From the NCBI RefSeq assembly GCF_029774155.1, contig NZ_CP103833.1, positions 2,108,001-2,172,000 on the forward strand: 64,000 bases of DNA, in the 5' to 3' direction. Position numbers and translations under genes: made by a program. The DNA is from Actinobacillus arthritidis (GTDB lineage Bacteria > Pseudomonadota > Gammaproteobacteria > Enterobacterales > Pasteurellaceae). This document shows positions 28,319 through 38,936 of the stretch, one piece after another. The number at the start of each line of letters is the position of its first letter. Within the stretch, counting starts at the first letter, position 1. Below the pieces are notes generated by a model, which saw only the letters and a list, made by a program, of their open reading frames with translations, ran no database searches and had not been told where the DNA came from.

Positions 28319-29775
28319 ATGTGAAAAGTGTGAAGTTTAACTTCATAATGAATTTGATTCTCACGGTGTCAAATTTTTTATTTCCTTTAGTGACATTTCC
28401 TTATGTATCTCGAATTTTACTACCGGAAGGAACTGGAAAGGTTGCTTTTGCTATTTCAGTGGTAAGTTATTTTTCTATCTTTGCATCTTTAGGCGTGGCA
28501 ACCTATGGTGTAAGAGCCTGTGCTCAGGTTAGGGATAACAAAGATTTACTTTCTAAAACAGTACACGAATTATTATTTATTAATATTATTGCAACAATTA
28601 TTGTATATGTATGTTTTTTATTGGTTGTTGCATTGGTACCTAGATTCGCAGTAGAAAAGGAATTGTTTTGGGCAACATCTATTTTTATTCTTTTTACTAT
28701 TATCGGTATTGAATGGTTATATAAAGGATTGGAAAAATATCAATATATTACAATTAGGACAATTATTTTTAAATTGATTGCCCTGATATTAGTATTTGTT
28801 TTTGTTAAAACAAAAGATGATTATATTATATTTTCCATTATTTCTGTTTTTGCTATAGTTGGTTCAGGGATATTTAATCTCTATAATTCTAGGAAGTTAA
28901 TTTATTATCGTATATATAAAAATTATGAGTTAAAAAAGCATATTAAACCAATGTTTTTTTTATTCCTTACGACATTGTCTATAGCAATATATACTAGTAT
29001 TGATGAAGCTATCTTAGGTTTATTGACCTCTTCTCAAGAAGTTGGCTACTATAATGCGACGATGAAAGTTAAGGGGATTTTATTTACTCTCATTACTTCG
29101 CTAGGCATAGTATTATTACCTCGTCTATCTTATTATGTGGAGAATAATATGACAGATGAGTTTCATTCTGCATTGAAGAAATCAATGAATTTTATTATTG
29201 TGATTGCAGTTCCGCTAGTTATCTTTTTTATGCTTTTTGCAAAGGAAACAATTTTAATATTAGCGGGAGAAAACTATATTAATGCAATTTTACCATTACA
29301 AATTATTGTTTGGGCGTTACTATTAAGTGCGATTACGAATATTTTAGGTATTCAGATTTTGCTTCCTTTAAAGAAGGATAAAGAGTCGCTTATTTCTGTA
29401 TTATTAGCGACAATCGTTGATATTATAGCTAATTTGGTTTTAGTTCCTCATTTAGCTTCAGTAGGGACTGCCATTTCAGTTATTTTGGCGGAGTTAACGG
29501 TATTAATTGTTCAATTGTTAATTTTGAGAAGATATATATTCATTCTCTTTAATGAATTGCAATTTTTTCGAATAGGGTTGGCCATAGGCTCTTCTATTAT
29601 ATTAAGTTTTAGTATATATCAATGGAATATAACAGACTCTGTTATGATTACATTTTTAATATTGAGTTGTATATTCTTTACGACTTATTTTTGTTTATTA
29701 TTAATTCTAAAAGAAAATTTTATGATGTATGTCTATCACACAATTCAGCATAAGATATTTAAACGAATTATATAG
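28315..29775 (+). CDS. wzx: Wzx O-antigen flippase
   Basis: A 486-residue polysaccharide transporter with about 14 transmembrane helices. The N-terminus FPLVTFPYVSRILLPEGTGKVAF is typical of Wzx/RfbX proteins, as is GIEWLYKGLEKYQYITIR near 140-157. It moves lipid-linked repeat units to the periplasmic face for Wzy. Its ATG overlaps the wzy stop by 4 bp. Confidence 0.92.
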   Translation: MNVKSVKFNFIMNLILTVSNFLFPLVTFPYVSRILLPEGTGKVAFAISVVSYFSIFASLGVATYGVRACAQVRDNKDLLSKTVHELLFINIIATIIVYVCFLLVVALVPRFAVEKELFWATSIFILFTIIGIEWLYKGLEKYQYITIRTIIFKLIALILVFVFVKTKDDYIIFSIISVFAIVGSGIFNLYNSRKLIYYRIYKNYELKKHIKPMFFLFLTTLSIAIYTSIDEAILGLLTSSQEVGYYNATMKVKGILFTLITSLGIVLLPRLSYYVENNMTDEFHSALKKSMNFIIVIAVPLVIFFMLFAKETILILAGENYINAILPLQIIVWALLLSAITNILGIQILLPLKKDKESLISVLLATIVDIIANLVLVPHLASVGTAISVILAELTVLIVQLLILRRYIFILFNELQFFRIGLAIGSSIILSFSIYQWNITDSVMITFLILSCIFFTTYFCLLLILKENFMMYVYHTIQHKIFKRII

Positions 29776-29808
29776 CATCATTGCACAGCATATCCTTGGA
29801 GAATAGAA

Positions 29809-30906
29809 ATGAAGTATGATTACTTAATTGTTGGAGCCGGGCTTTTCGGTTCAATTTTTGCTCATGAAGCCACAAAACGTGGTAAAAAATGTTTAGTGAT
29901 TGAAAAACGTGATCACATTGGTGGTAATTGTTACACCCAAAATGTTGAAGGCATCAATGTTCATAAATATGGTGCACATATTTTCCACACAAGTAATAAG
30001 ATGGTTTGGGATTATATTCAACAGTTTGCTGAATTTAATCGTTTTACTAATTCACCGGTTGCACGCTATAAAGATGAACTATATAGCTTACCATTTAATA
30101 TGCTGACGTTTAATAAAATGTGGGGAGTAATTACTCCACAAGAAGCAGAAGAAAAAATTAAAGAACAAATTGCTTTAGAAAATATTACAGATCCTAAGAA
30201 TCTTGAGGAGCAAGCAATCTCTCTTGTCGGTCGAGATATTTACGAAAAATTAATTAAAGGCTATACAGAAAAACAATGGGGACGTAAATGTACGGAGCTT
30301 CCTGCGTTTATTATTAAACGTTTGCCGGTGCGTTATACCTATGACAACAACTATTTCTATGATACTTATCAAGGTATTCCTATCGGTGGTTATACCGGTA
30401 TTTTTGAAAGAATGTTAGAGGGGATTGAAGTCAAATTAGGCGTAGATTTCTTTGCAGAACGAGAATATTACGAGGGCTTAGCAGAAAAAATCGTATTTAC
30501 CGGTATGATTGATGAATATTTTGGCTATCAATTTGGTAAATTGGAATATCGTAGTTTACGTTTTGATAATGAAGTTTTAGATATATCAAATTATCAAGGT
30601 AATGCTGTGGTTAATTATACTGAAGCAGAAGTGCCTTATACTCGTATCATTGAGCATAAGCATTTCGAATATGGTACTCAGCCAAAAACGGCGATTACCC
30701 GTGAGCATTCAAAGGAGTATGAAGAAGGAGATGAACCATATTACCCTATTAATGACGTGCGTAATAATGAACTTTATGCGCAATATAAGGCTTTAGCAGA
30801 TGCTACACCAAATGTGATTTTTGGTGGACGTTTAGCCCAATATAAATATTTTGATATGCATAATATTATTGCAGAAGCATTAGAGTGTGTAAAAGCACAC
30901 TTTTAA
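29809..30906 (+). CDS. glf: UDP-galactopyranose mutase
   Basis: Flavoenzyme converting UDP-galactopyranose to UDP-galactofuranose; 365 residues, full length. The FAD-binding start is YLIVGAGLFGSIFAHEA; further family stretches are GGNCYTQ, HKYGAHIFHT, KGYTEKQWG and the C-terminal GGRLAQYKYFDMHN. It supplies the donor for the galactofuranosyltransferase-like gene in the cluster, so the O-antigen should contain galactofuranose. Confidence 0.97.
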   Translation: MKYDYLIVGAGLFGSIFAHEATKRGKKCLVIEKRDHIGGNCYTQNVEGINVHKYGAHIFHTSNKMVWDYIQQFAEFNRFTNSPVARYKDELYSLPFNMLTFNKMWGVITPQEAEEKIKEQIALENITDPKNLEEQAISLVGRDIYEKLIKGYTEKQWGRKCTELPAFIIKRLPVRYTYDNNYFYDTYQGIPIGGYTGIFERMLEGIEVKLGVDFFAEREYYEGLAEKIVFTGMIDEYFGYQFGKLEYRSLRFDNEVLDISNYQGNAVVNYTEAEVPYTRIIEHKHFEYGTQPKTAITREHSKEYEEGDEPYYPINDVRNNELYAQYKALADATPNVIFGGRLAQYKYFDMHNIIAEALECVKAHF

Positions 30907-30923
30907 TATAGAGGAGTAACGCT

Positions 30924-32234
30924 TTGAATAAGATCATTGCTAAGATTAGCTTAATCCTTGTTGATTTTATCGCAATATTTGTATCGATTTTGGTCGCAGT
31001 ATCGCTAAGAAAAATACTTGGCTTATTCTTTACGCTTCCGGAAATTGATTATTCATATATTTTCTTTGCATACGTATATTTAATTTTAATTCTGATGATG
31101 GCGTATCTAGGGGTTTATACTAAGCGTTACGATTTCTGGCACGAAAGCAGATTAATTGTGAGAGGATCATTCCTCTCGTTATTAATTCTTCTTTCTGCCT
31201 TGGCACTTGGACAAAATGCCGAGTATTATTCAAGAAGTACATTGGTATTAATTTTCTTATGCTGTACGGTGATATTGCCTATAGCAAAGATATTTACCAA
31301 AAAGGTTTTATTTAAGTTAGGTATTTGGCAGTTACCGGCAAAAGTAATTAGTGAAAGTGAACAGTTCAAGAATGAGCTTTTTGAGGACCAATATTTAGGA
31401 TATGTAAAAGCAAATAATTCTGAGCATAAGATTATTTTTATCGATGGAGCTAATCTAGGTAAAGATAAACTTAATCAAATTATTGAAGATAATATTAAAA
31501 ATAGTAGAGAAATTATTTTTACACCCGTATTAAATGGATATGATTTCTCTCATTCATATATTTATAACATTTTTAATACAAGAACGAATATTTTCACACT
31601 AGAAAATGAGTTACTAAGTAAAACTAATCGAATTTTGAAATTATTAATGGACTATATTCTGGTAATTAGTTCAGCCGTTTTTTGGATTCCTGTATTAGGT
31701 TTAATTGCTTTTTGGATTAAGAAAGAAGATCCCAAAGGAGAGATTTTCTTCCAGCAGAGAAGATTAGGTGTAAATGGGAAGGAGTTTATGTGTTATAAAT
31801 TCCGTTCTATGTACTCCGATCAGTCGTTTATGCAAGAATGGTTAGAAAAAAATCCAGAGGAAGCGACCTATTATCGTATCTATCACAAATATATGAATGA
31901 TCCAAGAATTACTAAAATTGGGACATTCTTACGAAAAACGTCACTGGATGAACTCCCTCAATTAATCAATGTATTACGAGGAGAGATGAGCCTTGTGGGG
32001 CCTCGTCCTTATATGGTAATCGAAAAGAAAGATATTGGTAAAAAAGCACCGCTTGTATTGGCGGTAAAACCGGGCATTACAGGAATGTGGCAAGTCAGTG
32101 GGCGTAGTGATGTCAATTTTGATAGTCGTGTTGAAATGGATGTTTGGTATATGAAAAACTGGTCGCTTTGGAATGATATTGTAATTCTGATTAAAACTGT
32201 CCAAACCGTATTTAAACGTGATGGGGCTTATTAA
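30924..32234 (+). CDS. WbaP-like undecaprenyl-phosphate hexose-1-phosphate transferase
   Basis: Polyisoprenyl-phosphate sugar transferase that starts each repeat unit. 436 residues from a TTG start at 30924 preceded by GAGGAG. Four or five transmembrane helices at the N-terminus, a degenerate middle domain, a re-entrant helix near 245 and the catalytic C-terminal domain: FQQRRLGVNGKEF, YKFRSM, DPRITKIGTFLRKTSLDELP, GEMSLVGPRPY and the C-terminal end GAY. The galactose-1-phosphate specificity of WbaP is likely here but not certain. Confidence 0.92.
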   Translation: MNKIIAKISLILVDFIAIFVSILVAVSLRKILGLFFTLPEIDYSYIFFAYVYLILILMMAYLGVYTKRYDFWHESRLIVRGSFLSLLILLSALALGQNAEYYSRSTLVLIFLCCTVILPIAKIFTKKVLFKLGIWQLPAKVISESEQFKNELFEDQYLGYVKANNSEHKIIFIDGANLGKDKLNQIIEDNIKNSREIIFTPVLNGYDFSHSYIYNIFNTRTNIFTLENELLSKTNRILKLLMDYILVISSAVFWIPVLGLIAFWIKKEDPKGEIFFQQRRLGVNGKEFMCYKFRSMYSDQSFMQEWLEKNPEEATYYRIYHKYMNDPRITKIGTFLRKTSLDELPQLINVLRGEMSLVGPRPYMVIEKKDIGKKAPLVLAVKPGITGMWQVSGRSDVNFDSRVEMDVWYMKNWSLWNDIVILIKTVQTVFKRDGAY

Positions 32235-32355
32235 AAGTGATGGTTGATTTTTTCCAGATTATCAATATTTTCTTATTTAGTATATCTATTGCAAAATAAC
32301 ATATAATTTTGGTAAGAAGTTAATAACTAAATCATTGCTATTAAAGGATGATCTA

Positions 32356-33382
32356 ATGAAACAAACTACGTATCTGGTTTATTTAGATATACTAAATATT
32401 TTCGCTTGTTTTGCAGTACTGTTATTGCATCATAGGTATTGTACATTGGTATAATGTAAATGATATGGCTTGGCAACAAGCCTTATTTTTTGAAGTGGCT
32501 TTTTATTGGGCTGTTCCTATTTTCTTTATGTTAACAGGGGCAACGTTATTCGATTATCGTAATAGGTATTCGACCAAGCAATTTTTTATTAAGAGATTGC
32601 AACGCGCAGTTTTTCCATTTTTACTCTGTAGTTTAAGTTTACTCGGATATGGTTTTTACACTGGGGCTATAGAAACACTAAGTATTAAAGAGAGTATTAA
32701 TATGATCTTTAATACTAGAGATATTCCATTTATTGAAATATATTGGTTCTTTATACATTTATTTTCATTATATATGTTAGTTCCCGTGTTATCTTTATTA
32801 AAAGATAATTATAGCATTTTATGCTATATAGTAGGAGCTATGTTCCTCACTCATTCATTCTTTCCTGTTATTTTTGATTTTCTAAAATTACATTATAACT
32901 GGTCAATTATTTTCCCTATGGCAGGATACTCTATCTATTTAGTGTTAGGCTATTTATTATCCAGATATACATTAGAGAACAAATATAAGGTTATCATTTA
33001 TATACTCGGTGTATTTGGTGCTATATTTAGATATGTTTATACTTATCATTCTTCATTGGAAACTGGTCACTTAGATCGAACATTATTTAGTTATATGCAA
33101 TTTCATACAGTCTTTTTAGCAGTTGCAATTTTTGTTTTTGTAAAAGATTTTTTTAGTGATATTAAATTCTTTAATGCCAAAGTATTAGCTGTGTTATCTT
33201 CTTGTAGTTTAGGAATTTATTTAATTCATAAATTAATCATGCATTATGAATTAAAATTGTTAGCCATCTCTGAAGATAATTTCTATTGGCGTTTCTTTGG
33301 TGCTTTTATGACTTATAACATTTGTTTGGTTATTGTATTATTAGTTAAACGAGTCCCCTATCTAAGGGCTATCTTTCCATAA
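32356..33382 (+). CDS. acyltransferase-3 family membrane protein (one frameshift)
   Basis: About 341 residues with ten transmembrane helices when joined. The N-terminus [25 protein letters not shown] corresponds to the family start, where a conserved His after the first helix acts in catalysis; the frame breaks just after it, near 32431 (CATCATAGG). The main frame continues GIVHWYN and [16 protein letters not shown]. Such enzymes O-acetylate O-antigen sugars, giving serological variants. The break does not fit GCWGC, so a truly inactive gene is possible; O-acetylation is therefore uncertain. Confidence 0.82.
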
Positions 33383-33395
33383 AGAATATTATAAT

Positions 33396-34466
33396 ATGAA
33401 AATCCTTATCACAGGCGGAGCCGGTTTTATCGGTTCCGCCGTTATTCGTTATATTATCCAAAATACGCAAGATAGTGTGGTAAATGTAGATAAACTCACC
33501 TATGCTGGAAACCTTTCCTCGTTAGCAAGTGTGAGTAGTAGCTCTCGTTACCATTTTGAGCAAGTTGATATTTGTGATAGCGATCGAATTTCGCAACTTT
33601 TTTGCAAATATCAACCGGATGTGGTAATGCACCTTGCGGCGGAAAGCCATGTAGATCGTTCAATTGAGGGACCTGCGGCGTTTATTCAAACCAATATTAT
33701 CGGTACTTATACGTTATTAGAAGCAAGTCGTCGATATTGGATAGATTTGCCCTTAGATAAAAAGCACAATTTTCGTTTCTATCATATTTCAACCGATGAA
33801 GTTTATGGCGATTTAGGTAACCTCGAGGGGCTATTTACGGAAACTTCGCCTTACGCACCTTCCAGCCCTTATTCAGCTTCGAAAGCATCGAGTGACCATT
33901 TAGTTAGAGCTTGGTTTCGTACTTATGGTTTGCCAACATTAGTGACAAATTGTTCGAATAACTACGGTCCTTTCCAATTTCCGGAAAAGCTGATTCCATT
34001 AGTGATTTTAAATGCACTTGAAGGGAAATCGTTACCTGTTTATGGCAATGGTTTGCAAATTCGAGATTGGTTATTTGTAGAGGATCATGCTGTTGCACTT
34101 TATAAGGTGTTATGTGAGGGAAAAGTTGGAGAAACTTATAATATTGGTGGTCATAATGAGAAAACCAATATTGAAGTTGTTCGTATGATTTGCCGATTAT
34201 TAGATGAATTTGTGCCGAGTAGGCTCAATGGTATTGATAAATACGAAGGACTGATTACTTATGTCGAGGATCGTCCCGGTCATGATATTCGTTATGCGAT
34301 TGATGCAAGTAAAATATCAAGTGAATTGGCTTGGCGACCTCAAGAAACCTTTGAATCGGGATTACGTAAAACTGTCGAATGGTATTTAGCGAATCAGGAT
34401 TGGTGGCGAGCTATACTTGACGGCTCTTATCGCCGTGATCGTTTAGCATCGGATCTTAATACTTAA
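33396..34466 (+). CDS. rfbB: dTDP-glucose 4,6-dehydratase
   Basis: Second enzyme of dTDP-rhamnose and related sugar pathways; 356 residues, complete. Rossmann start [41 protein letters not shown] (catalytic Asp/Glu), [15 protein letters not shown] (Tyr-x3-Lys) and [16 protein letters not shown] are all present. The other genes of the pathway (rfbA, rfbC, rfbD) are not in the window, so its product must feed genes elsewhere or it is a remnant of another serovar's cluster. It is the last gene before rpsU. Confidence 0.96.
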   Translation: MKILITGGAGFIGSAVIRYIIQNTQDSVVNVDKLTYAGNLSSLASVSSSSRYHFEQVDICDSDRISQLFCKYQPDVVMHLAAESHVDRSIEGPAAFIQTNIIGTYTLLEASRRYWIDLPLDKKHNFRFYHISTDEVYGDLGNLEGLFTETSPYAPSSPYSASKASSDHLVRAWFRTYGLPTLVTNCSNNYGPFQFPEKLIPLVILNALEGKSLPVYGNGLQIRDWLFVEDHAVALYKVLCEGKVGETYNIGGHNEKTNIEVVRMICRLLDEFVPSRLNGIDKYEGLITYVEDRPGHDIRYAIDASKISSELAWRPQETFESGLRKTVEWYLANQDWWRAILDGSYRRDRLASDLNT

Positions 34467-34688
34467 ATATAGATAAATTAGGATCATTTGAGATCTTTCT
34501 CAAAAATAAAGCGGTCGTTGTATTTGTTTTTTAGTCTAAAAAGTGTGAATTTGCATAACGTTCTTACTGAATTTATCCTTTACTTTAACTATCAGTCATG
34601 CGGTAGAATGTGCTACCTTTTTTAGTTCTATGTCGCCAAAAATTGTGTGCGACTTTATTTAAACATATATTTCCTGAGGTGATGGCAT

Positions 34689-34904
34689 ATGCCAGTAATT
34701 AAAGTTCGTGAAAATGAATCATTTGACGTTGCATTACGTCGTTTCAAACGCTCTTGCGAAAAAGCAGGTTTATTAGCAGAAGTTCGTGCTCGTGAATTCT
34801 ATGAAAAACCAACTACAATTCGTAAACGTGAAAAAGCATCTTTAGCTAAACGTCACGCTAAACGTAATGCACGTGAAAATGCACGTAACACTCGTTTATA
34901 CTAA
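34689..34904 (+). CDS. rpsU: ribosomal protein S21
   Basis: A 71-residue, highly basic protein starting [21 protein letters not shown], the invariant S21 start. It opens the rpsU-dnaG-rpoD operon and marks the right border of the O-antigen locus. ATG 34689 is preceded by CTGAGGTGA. About 220 bp separate it from rfbB, with one uptake-signal core near 34510. Confidence 0.98.
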   Translation: MPVIKVRENESFDVALRRFKRSCEKAGLLAEVRAREFYEKPTTIRKREKASLAKRHAKRNARENARNTRLY

Positions 34905-34933
34905 TTAGCAGTCTGCTATTTAGCTTAAATTAA

Positions 34934-34976
34934 CTAAAACCGTGAAACCTTTTGGAATCACGGTTTTAGTGTTTCT
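34934..34976 (+). terminator. internal terminator of the rpsU-dnaG-rpoD operon
   Basis: Perfect 12-bp stem CTAAAACCGTGA/TCACGGTTTTAG (34934-34945 with 34958-34969), 30 bp after rpsU. The equivalent terminator in E. coli lowers dnaG expression relative to rpsU. The T-run after it is short, fitting partial termination. An inverted uptake-signal pair follows at 35007-35060. Confidence 0.75.
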
Positions 34977-35006
34977 AGTGAACCCTCTATCTAACCTATA
35001 GTAAAT

Positions 35007-35060
35007 AAGCGGTCAAATTTTGATGATTTTTTGCAAAATTTAGTGTAAATATTACCGCTT
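35007..35060. repeat. inverted uptake-signal pair
   Basis: AAGCGGTCAAATTTT at 35007 faces TTACCGCTT at 35052-35060, between rpsU and dnaG. Confidence 0.6.
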
Positions 35061-35082
35061 GCCATTATGACAAGGAGAATCA

Positions 35083-36825
35083 ATGAAAGGCACTATTCCT
35101 CGTTCGTTTATTGATGATCTTGTTGCACGTACCGATATTGTTGAGCTGATCAATAGCCGAGTTAAACTTAAAAAAGCTGGGCGAGATTATCAAGCTTGCT
35201 GTCCATTTCATCACGAAAAAAGTCCTTCATTTACTGTCAGTCAATCTAAACAGTTTTATCATTGCTTTGGTTGTGGTGCACATGGTAATGCGATTAGCTT
35301 TTTGATGGATTATGATAAATTAGAATTTCCGGAAGCGATTGAAGAACTGGCGGCGATGCAAGGTTTGGAAGTGCCTCGCGAGAATGTGATAAATCGTGAT
35401 GGTAAGCCTCAGGCAAGTTATAAAACTAAACGTAATTTATATGAACTGTTAGAAGCGATTAGTCATTTTTATCAACAAAACTTAACCCAAGATATTCCTA
35501 GCCAAAGTTATTTACAAAGTCGTGGTCTTTCGTCGGAAATTATTGATCGCTTTGAGATTGGCTTCGCTCATAATTCAATGGATTCGGTGCTACGTAAATT
35601 TGGCACGAGTCGTGATGAGGTGCAGAAATTATTTGATACGGGTATGGTTACGCAAAATGATAGCGGTCGAATTTATGATAAATTTCGCAATCGTGTGATG
35701 TTTCCGATTCGTGATAAGCGTGGACGTGTGATTGCTTTCGGTGGGCGAGTAATGGGTGATGAGCGTCCGAAATATATGAATTCACCGGAGTCGGCAACTT
35801 ATCATAAAGGCAGTGAGTTATACGGCTTATTCCAAGTTTTAAAGCAAAATGAAAGCCCGGAATCTTTAGTTGTGGTTGAGGGTTATATGGATGTTGTGGC
35901 TCTTGCTCAATTTGGGGTGGATAATGCGGTTGCGTCATTAGGCACGGCAACCACTGGCGAGCAAATTCAACAAATGTTCCGCGTTACCGAACAAGTAATT
36001 TGTTGCTATGACGGAGATAGAGCCGGACGTGAAGCGCTGTGGCGGGCTTTTGAAAATGCATTACCTTATTTACACGACGGTCGTCAGTTGAAATTTATTT
36101 TCTTACCGGATAGTGAAGATCCGGACAGTTTTGTCCGTGTTCATGGTAAGCAAGGCTTTGAGGCATATTTGCAAAATGCAATGTCACTCAGCGATTTTCT
36201 ATTTGATTCTTTAATGGCACAAGTCGATCTTTCTAGTAAGGAAGGAAAATCAAAATTAGCGGCATTAGCGATACCGTTGATCAATCGTATCCCCGGAGAG
36301 ATGTTACGAGTATATCTGCGTAATATTTTAGGACAAAAATTAGGCATTTTAGATCCAGCACTGTTAGAGGCAATGTTACCAAGTCGGGTGTCAACATCAC
36401 AAAACACCGTGCTAAAAACGCCACAAATTAAGCGTACGCCAATGCGATTATTAGTCGCTTTATTATTGCAAAATCCGGCGTTAGTCAAATTTGTGCCGGA
36501 TATTTCCGCTTTGAAAACACTTGATGAGCCGGGATTTGAATTGCTAATTGAATTGGTTGATGTTTGTCGACAAAAAGTAGGCATTTCAATGGGGGCGTTA
36601 CTAGAACATTGGCGAGATAGAGCGGATTTTCGTACGCTGGAGCTGTTAGCCAATTGGGATCATTTAGTTATTCCCGAAAATATTGAAAGCACTTTTATTG
36701 AAACGCTCGATTTTCTTTATGCTAAATTAGTGGAAAAGCGAATTGAAACATTGATCGCTAAAGAGCGGACAATGGGACTTACTACAGAGGAAAAACAAGA
36801 ATTAGTGATGTTGATTGCACAGTAA
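35083..36825 (+). CDS. dnaG: DNA primase
   Basis: Makes RNA primers at the replication fork; 580 residues. The CHC2 zinc ribbon is at C40, H43, C61, C64 (CCPFHHEKS, HCFGCGAHGN). The catalytic RNA-polymerase core has FGGRVMGDERPKYMNSPES and the TOPRIM acidic motif VVVEGYMDVVAL plus CYDGDRAGREA. The C-terminal helicase-binding domain starts near 435. It lies after the internal terminator, in the standard operon. Confidence 0.97.
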   Translation: MKGTIPRSFIDDLVARTDIVELINSRVKLKKAGRDYQACCPFHHEKSPSFTVSQSKQFYHCFGCGAHGNAISFLMDYDKLEFPEAIEELAAMQGLEVPRENVINRDGKPQASYKTKRNLYELLEAISHFYQQNLTQDIPSQSYLQSRGLSSEIIDRFEIGFAHNSMDSVLRKFGTSRDEVQKLFDTGMVTQNDSGRIYDKFRNRVMFPIRDKRGRVIAFGGRVMGDERPKYMNSPESATYHKGSELYGLFQVLKQNESPESLVVVEGYMDVVALAQFGVDNAVASLGTATTGEQIQQMFRVTEQVICCYDGDRAGREALWRAFENALPYLHDGRQLKFIFLPDSEDPDSFVRVHGKQGFEAYLQNAMSLSDFLFDSLMAQVDLSSKEGKSKLAALAIPLINRIPGEMLRVYLRNILGQKLGILDPALLEAMLPSRVSTSQNTVLKTPQIKRTPMRLLVALLLQNPALVKFVPDISALKTLDEPGFELLIELVDVCRQKVGISMGALLEHWRDRADFRTLELLANWDHLVIPENIESTFIETLDFLYAKLVEKRIETLIAKERTMGLTTEEKQELVMLIAQ

Positions 36826-36861
36826 TTAAGCGGTCATTTTTAAGAAATTTCTTGCAAAACT

Positions 36862-36890
36862 ATCAAGAAAATTGCAATTAATGGTATAAT
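36862..36890 (+). promoter_or_regulatory. possible extra promoter of rpoD
   Basis: Extended -10 sequence TGGTATAAT ending at 36890, 38 bp before the rpoD ATG; the -35 region is weak. It lies between dnaG and rpoD, as the internal rpoD promoter does in E. coli. Confidence 0.5.
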
Positions 36891-36928
36891 CCAACACTAT
36901 TTTTGCTCGCACAAAACGGAAACGAATT

Positions 36929-38785
36929 ATGGAACAACAATTAGAACAGCAATCCCAATTAGAACTTCTGATTGCCCAAGGGCGTGAACAGGGGTATTTA
37001 ACGATTTCGGAAGTACATGACCACTTACCGGAAGAGTTGGTTGATGCAGAGCAGATTGAAGATATTATTCAAATGATCAACGATATGGGGATCAAGGTTT
37101 TAGAAACTGCCCCAGATACCGATGATCTGATGCTTGCAGAAAATATCGCAGATGAAGACGTGGTTGAAGAAGCAACAAAAGTGCTTTCGACTGTTGAATC
37201 GGAATTAGGACGAACAACTGATCCGGTACGTATGTATATGCGTGAAATGGGAACAGTCGAATTACTTACCCGTGAAGGCGAGATTGATATTGCAAAACGT
37301 ATTGAAGAGGGTATTAACGAAGTACAGTGTGCCGTTGCAGAATATCCAGAAGCCTTGACCGATTTAATCGGTTTCTACGCTCAAGTGGAAGAAGGTACAA
37401 TGCGTTTATCAGATCTTGTAACAGCTTTCGTGGATCCAAACATTGAAGCAGATGAAACATTAGCGGACTTAGATGTCGATTTAGATGATGAAGAAGCTGA
37501 AGATGTTGCTGATGTTGATGATGAGAACGAAGAGGAAGAAGGCGATAGCAGTGCGGATACAGGCGATGATAACTCTATTGACCCTGAGCTTGCACGTGAA
37601 AAATTCTATGCATTACGTGAGCAACACGAAAAAGCGTTACAAGCGATTCAAAAACACGGTCGTGCTCATAAAAAATCAAGAGAACATATCCAAGCACTTT
37701 CAGATATTTTCCGTGAGTTCCGTTTAGTACCGAAACAGTTTGATTTACTTGTTGAATCTATGCAAAAAATGATGAAACAAGTGCGTGCGGAAGAACGCCA
37801 AATTCAACGTTATGCGGTTGAATATGCACAAATGAAGAAAGCAGATTTCTTAAAATTGTTCCAAGGTAATGAAACCTCAGAAGAATGGATTGAAAAAGCA
37901 ATTAATGCGAAAAAAGGTGTCGCACCAAAACTAGCGAATTATATTGACCAAATTCGAGTCAATATCGCTAATTTACAACGTATGGAGCAAAATACCGGTT
38001 TAACGATCGCACAAATTCGTGAAATCGGCGGCCGTATTGCAAATGGTGAATTAAAAGCTCGCCGTGCGAAAAAAGAAATGGTAGAAGCGAACTTACGTTT
38101 AGTTATCTCGATTGCGAAGAAATATACCAACCGTGGTTTGCAATTCTTAGATTTGATTCAGGAAGGTAATATCGGTTTGATGAAAGCGGTAGATAAGTTT
38201 GAATATCGCCGTGGTTATAAATTCTCTACTTATGCGACATGGTGGATTCGTCAGGCGATTACTCGTTCAATTGCTGACCAAGCTCGTACGATTCGTATTC
38301 CTGTACATATGATCGAAACGATTAATAAACTGAATCGTATTTCTCGTCAATGTTTACAAGAAATGGGACGTGAGGCGACGCCAGAAGAGTTAGCAGAGCG
38401 TATGGGCATGCCGGAAGATAAGATTCGTAAAGTGTTGAAGATTGCGAAAGAGCCTATCTCAATGGAAACTCCGATTGGTGATGACGATGATTCACATTTA
38501 GGTGATTTTATTCAAGACGAAAGCCTTGAATTACCGTTAGATTCAGCAACGGCGGAAAGTTTACGTATCGCAACTAACGAAGTGTTAGAAGGTTTAACAC
38601 CTCGTGAAGCGAAAGTTTTACGTATGCGTTTCGGGATTGATATGAATACTGACCATACCCTTGAGGAAGTCGGTAAACAATTTGATGTAACACGTGAGCG
38701 TATTCGTCAGATTGAAGCGAAAGCGTTACGCAAACTTCGTCACCCGAGCCGTTCGGAAACGTTACGTAGTTTCTTAGATGACTAG
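36929..38785 (+). CDS. rpoD: RNA polymerase sigma-70
   Basis: Primary sigma factor, 618 residues. Region 1.1 at the N-terminus, region 1.2 ([21 protein letters not shown]), an acidic non-conserved region with a run of Asp/Glu near residues 185-215, region 2 ([35 protein letters not shown]), region 3 and region 4 with the -35-binding helix-turn-helix [18 protein letters not shown]. Last gene of the operon; a strong terminator follows. Confidence 0.98.
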   Translation: MEQQLEQQSQLELLIAQGREQGYLTISEVHDHLPEELVDAEQIEDIIQMINDMGIKVLETAPDTDDLMLAENIADEDVVEEATKVLSTVESELGRTTDPVRMYMREMGTVELLTREGEIDIAKRIEEGINEVQCAVAEYPEALTDLIGFYAQVEEGTMRLSDLVTAFVDPNIEADETLADLDVDLDDEEAEDVADVDDENEEEEGDSSADTGDDNSIDPELAREKFYALREQHEKALQAIQKHGRAHKKSREHIQALSDIFREFRLVPKQFDLLVESMQKMMKQVRAEERQIQRYAVEYAQMKKADFLKLFQGNETSEEWIEKAINAKKGVAPKLANYIDQIRVNIANLQRMEQNTGLTIAQIREIGGRIANGELKARRAKKEMVEANLRLVISIAKKYTNRGLQFLDLIQEGNIGLMKAVDKFEYRRGYKFSTYATWWIRQAITRSIADQARTIRIPVHMIETINKLNRISRQCLQEMGREATPEELAERMGMPEDKIRKVLKIAKEPISMETPIGDDDDSHLGDFIQDESLELPLDSATAESLRIATNEVLEGLTPREAKVLRMRFGIDMNTDHTLEEVGKQFDVTRERIRQIEAKALRKLRHPSRSETLRSFLDD

Positions 38786-38794
38786 CGATTAGAT

Positions 38795-38834
38795 AAAAAA
38801 TGCCCAAGTGAGTTTAATCCTTGGGCATTTTTTT
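38795..38834 (+). terminator. rpoD terminator
   Basis: AAAAAATGCCCAAG/CTTGGGCATTTTTT (38795-38808 with 38820-38833), 11-nt loop and a T7 run. Confidence 0.92.
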
Positions 38835-38841
38835 ATCCATA

Positions 38842-38886
38842 ACAAGCGGTTACATTTGCAAAAAATTCACAAATTTGACCGCTTGT
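38842..38886. repeat. inverted uptake-signal pair
   Basis: ACAAGCGGT at 38842-38850 faces ACCGCTTGT at 38878-38886, between the convergent rpoD and tyrS genes. Confidence 0.75.
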
Positions 38887-38898
38887 TCAGAACATAAA

Positions 38899-38922
38899 AA
38901 AAGGAAGCATGAGCTTCCTTTT
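38899..38922 (-). terminator. tyrS terminator
   Basis: AAAAGGAAGC/GCTTCCTTTT (38899-38908 with 38913-38922), loop ATGA, with a U-run on the minus-strand transcript. Confidence 0.85.
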
Positions 38923-38936
38923 CGTTTATATCAGGC

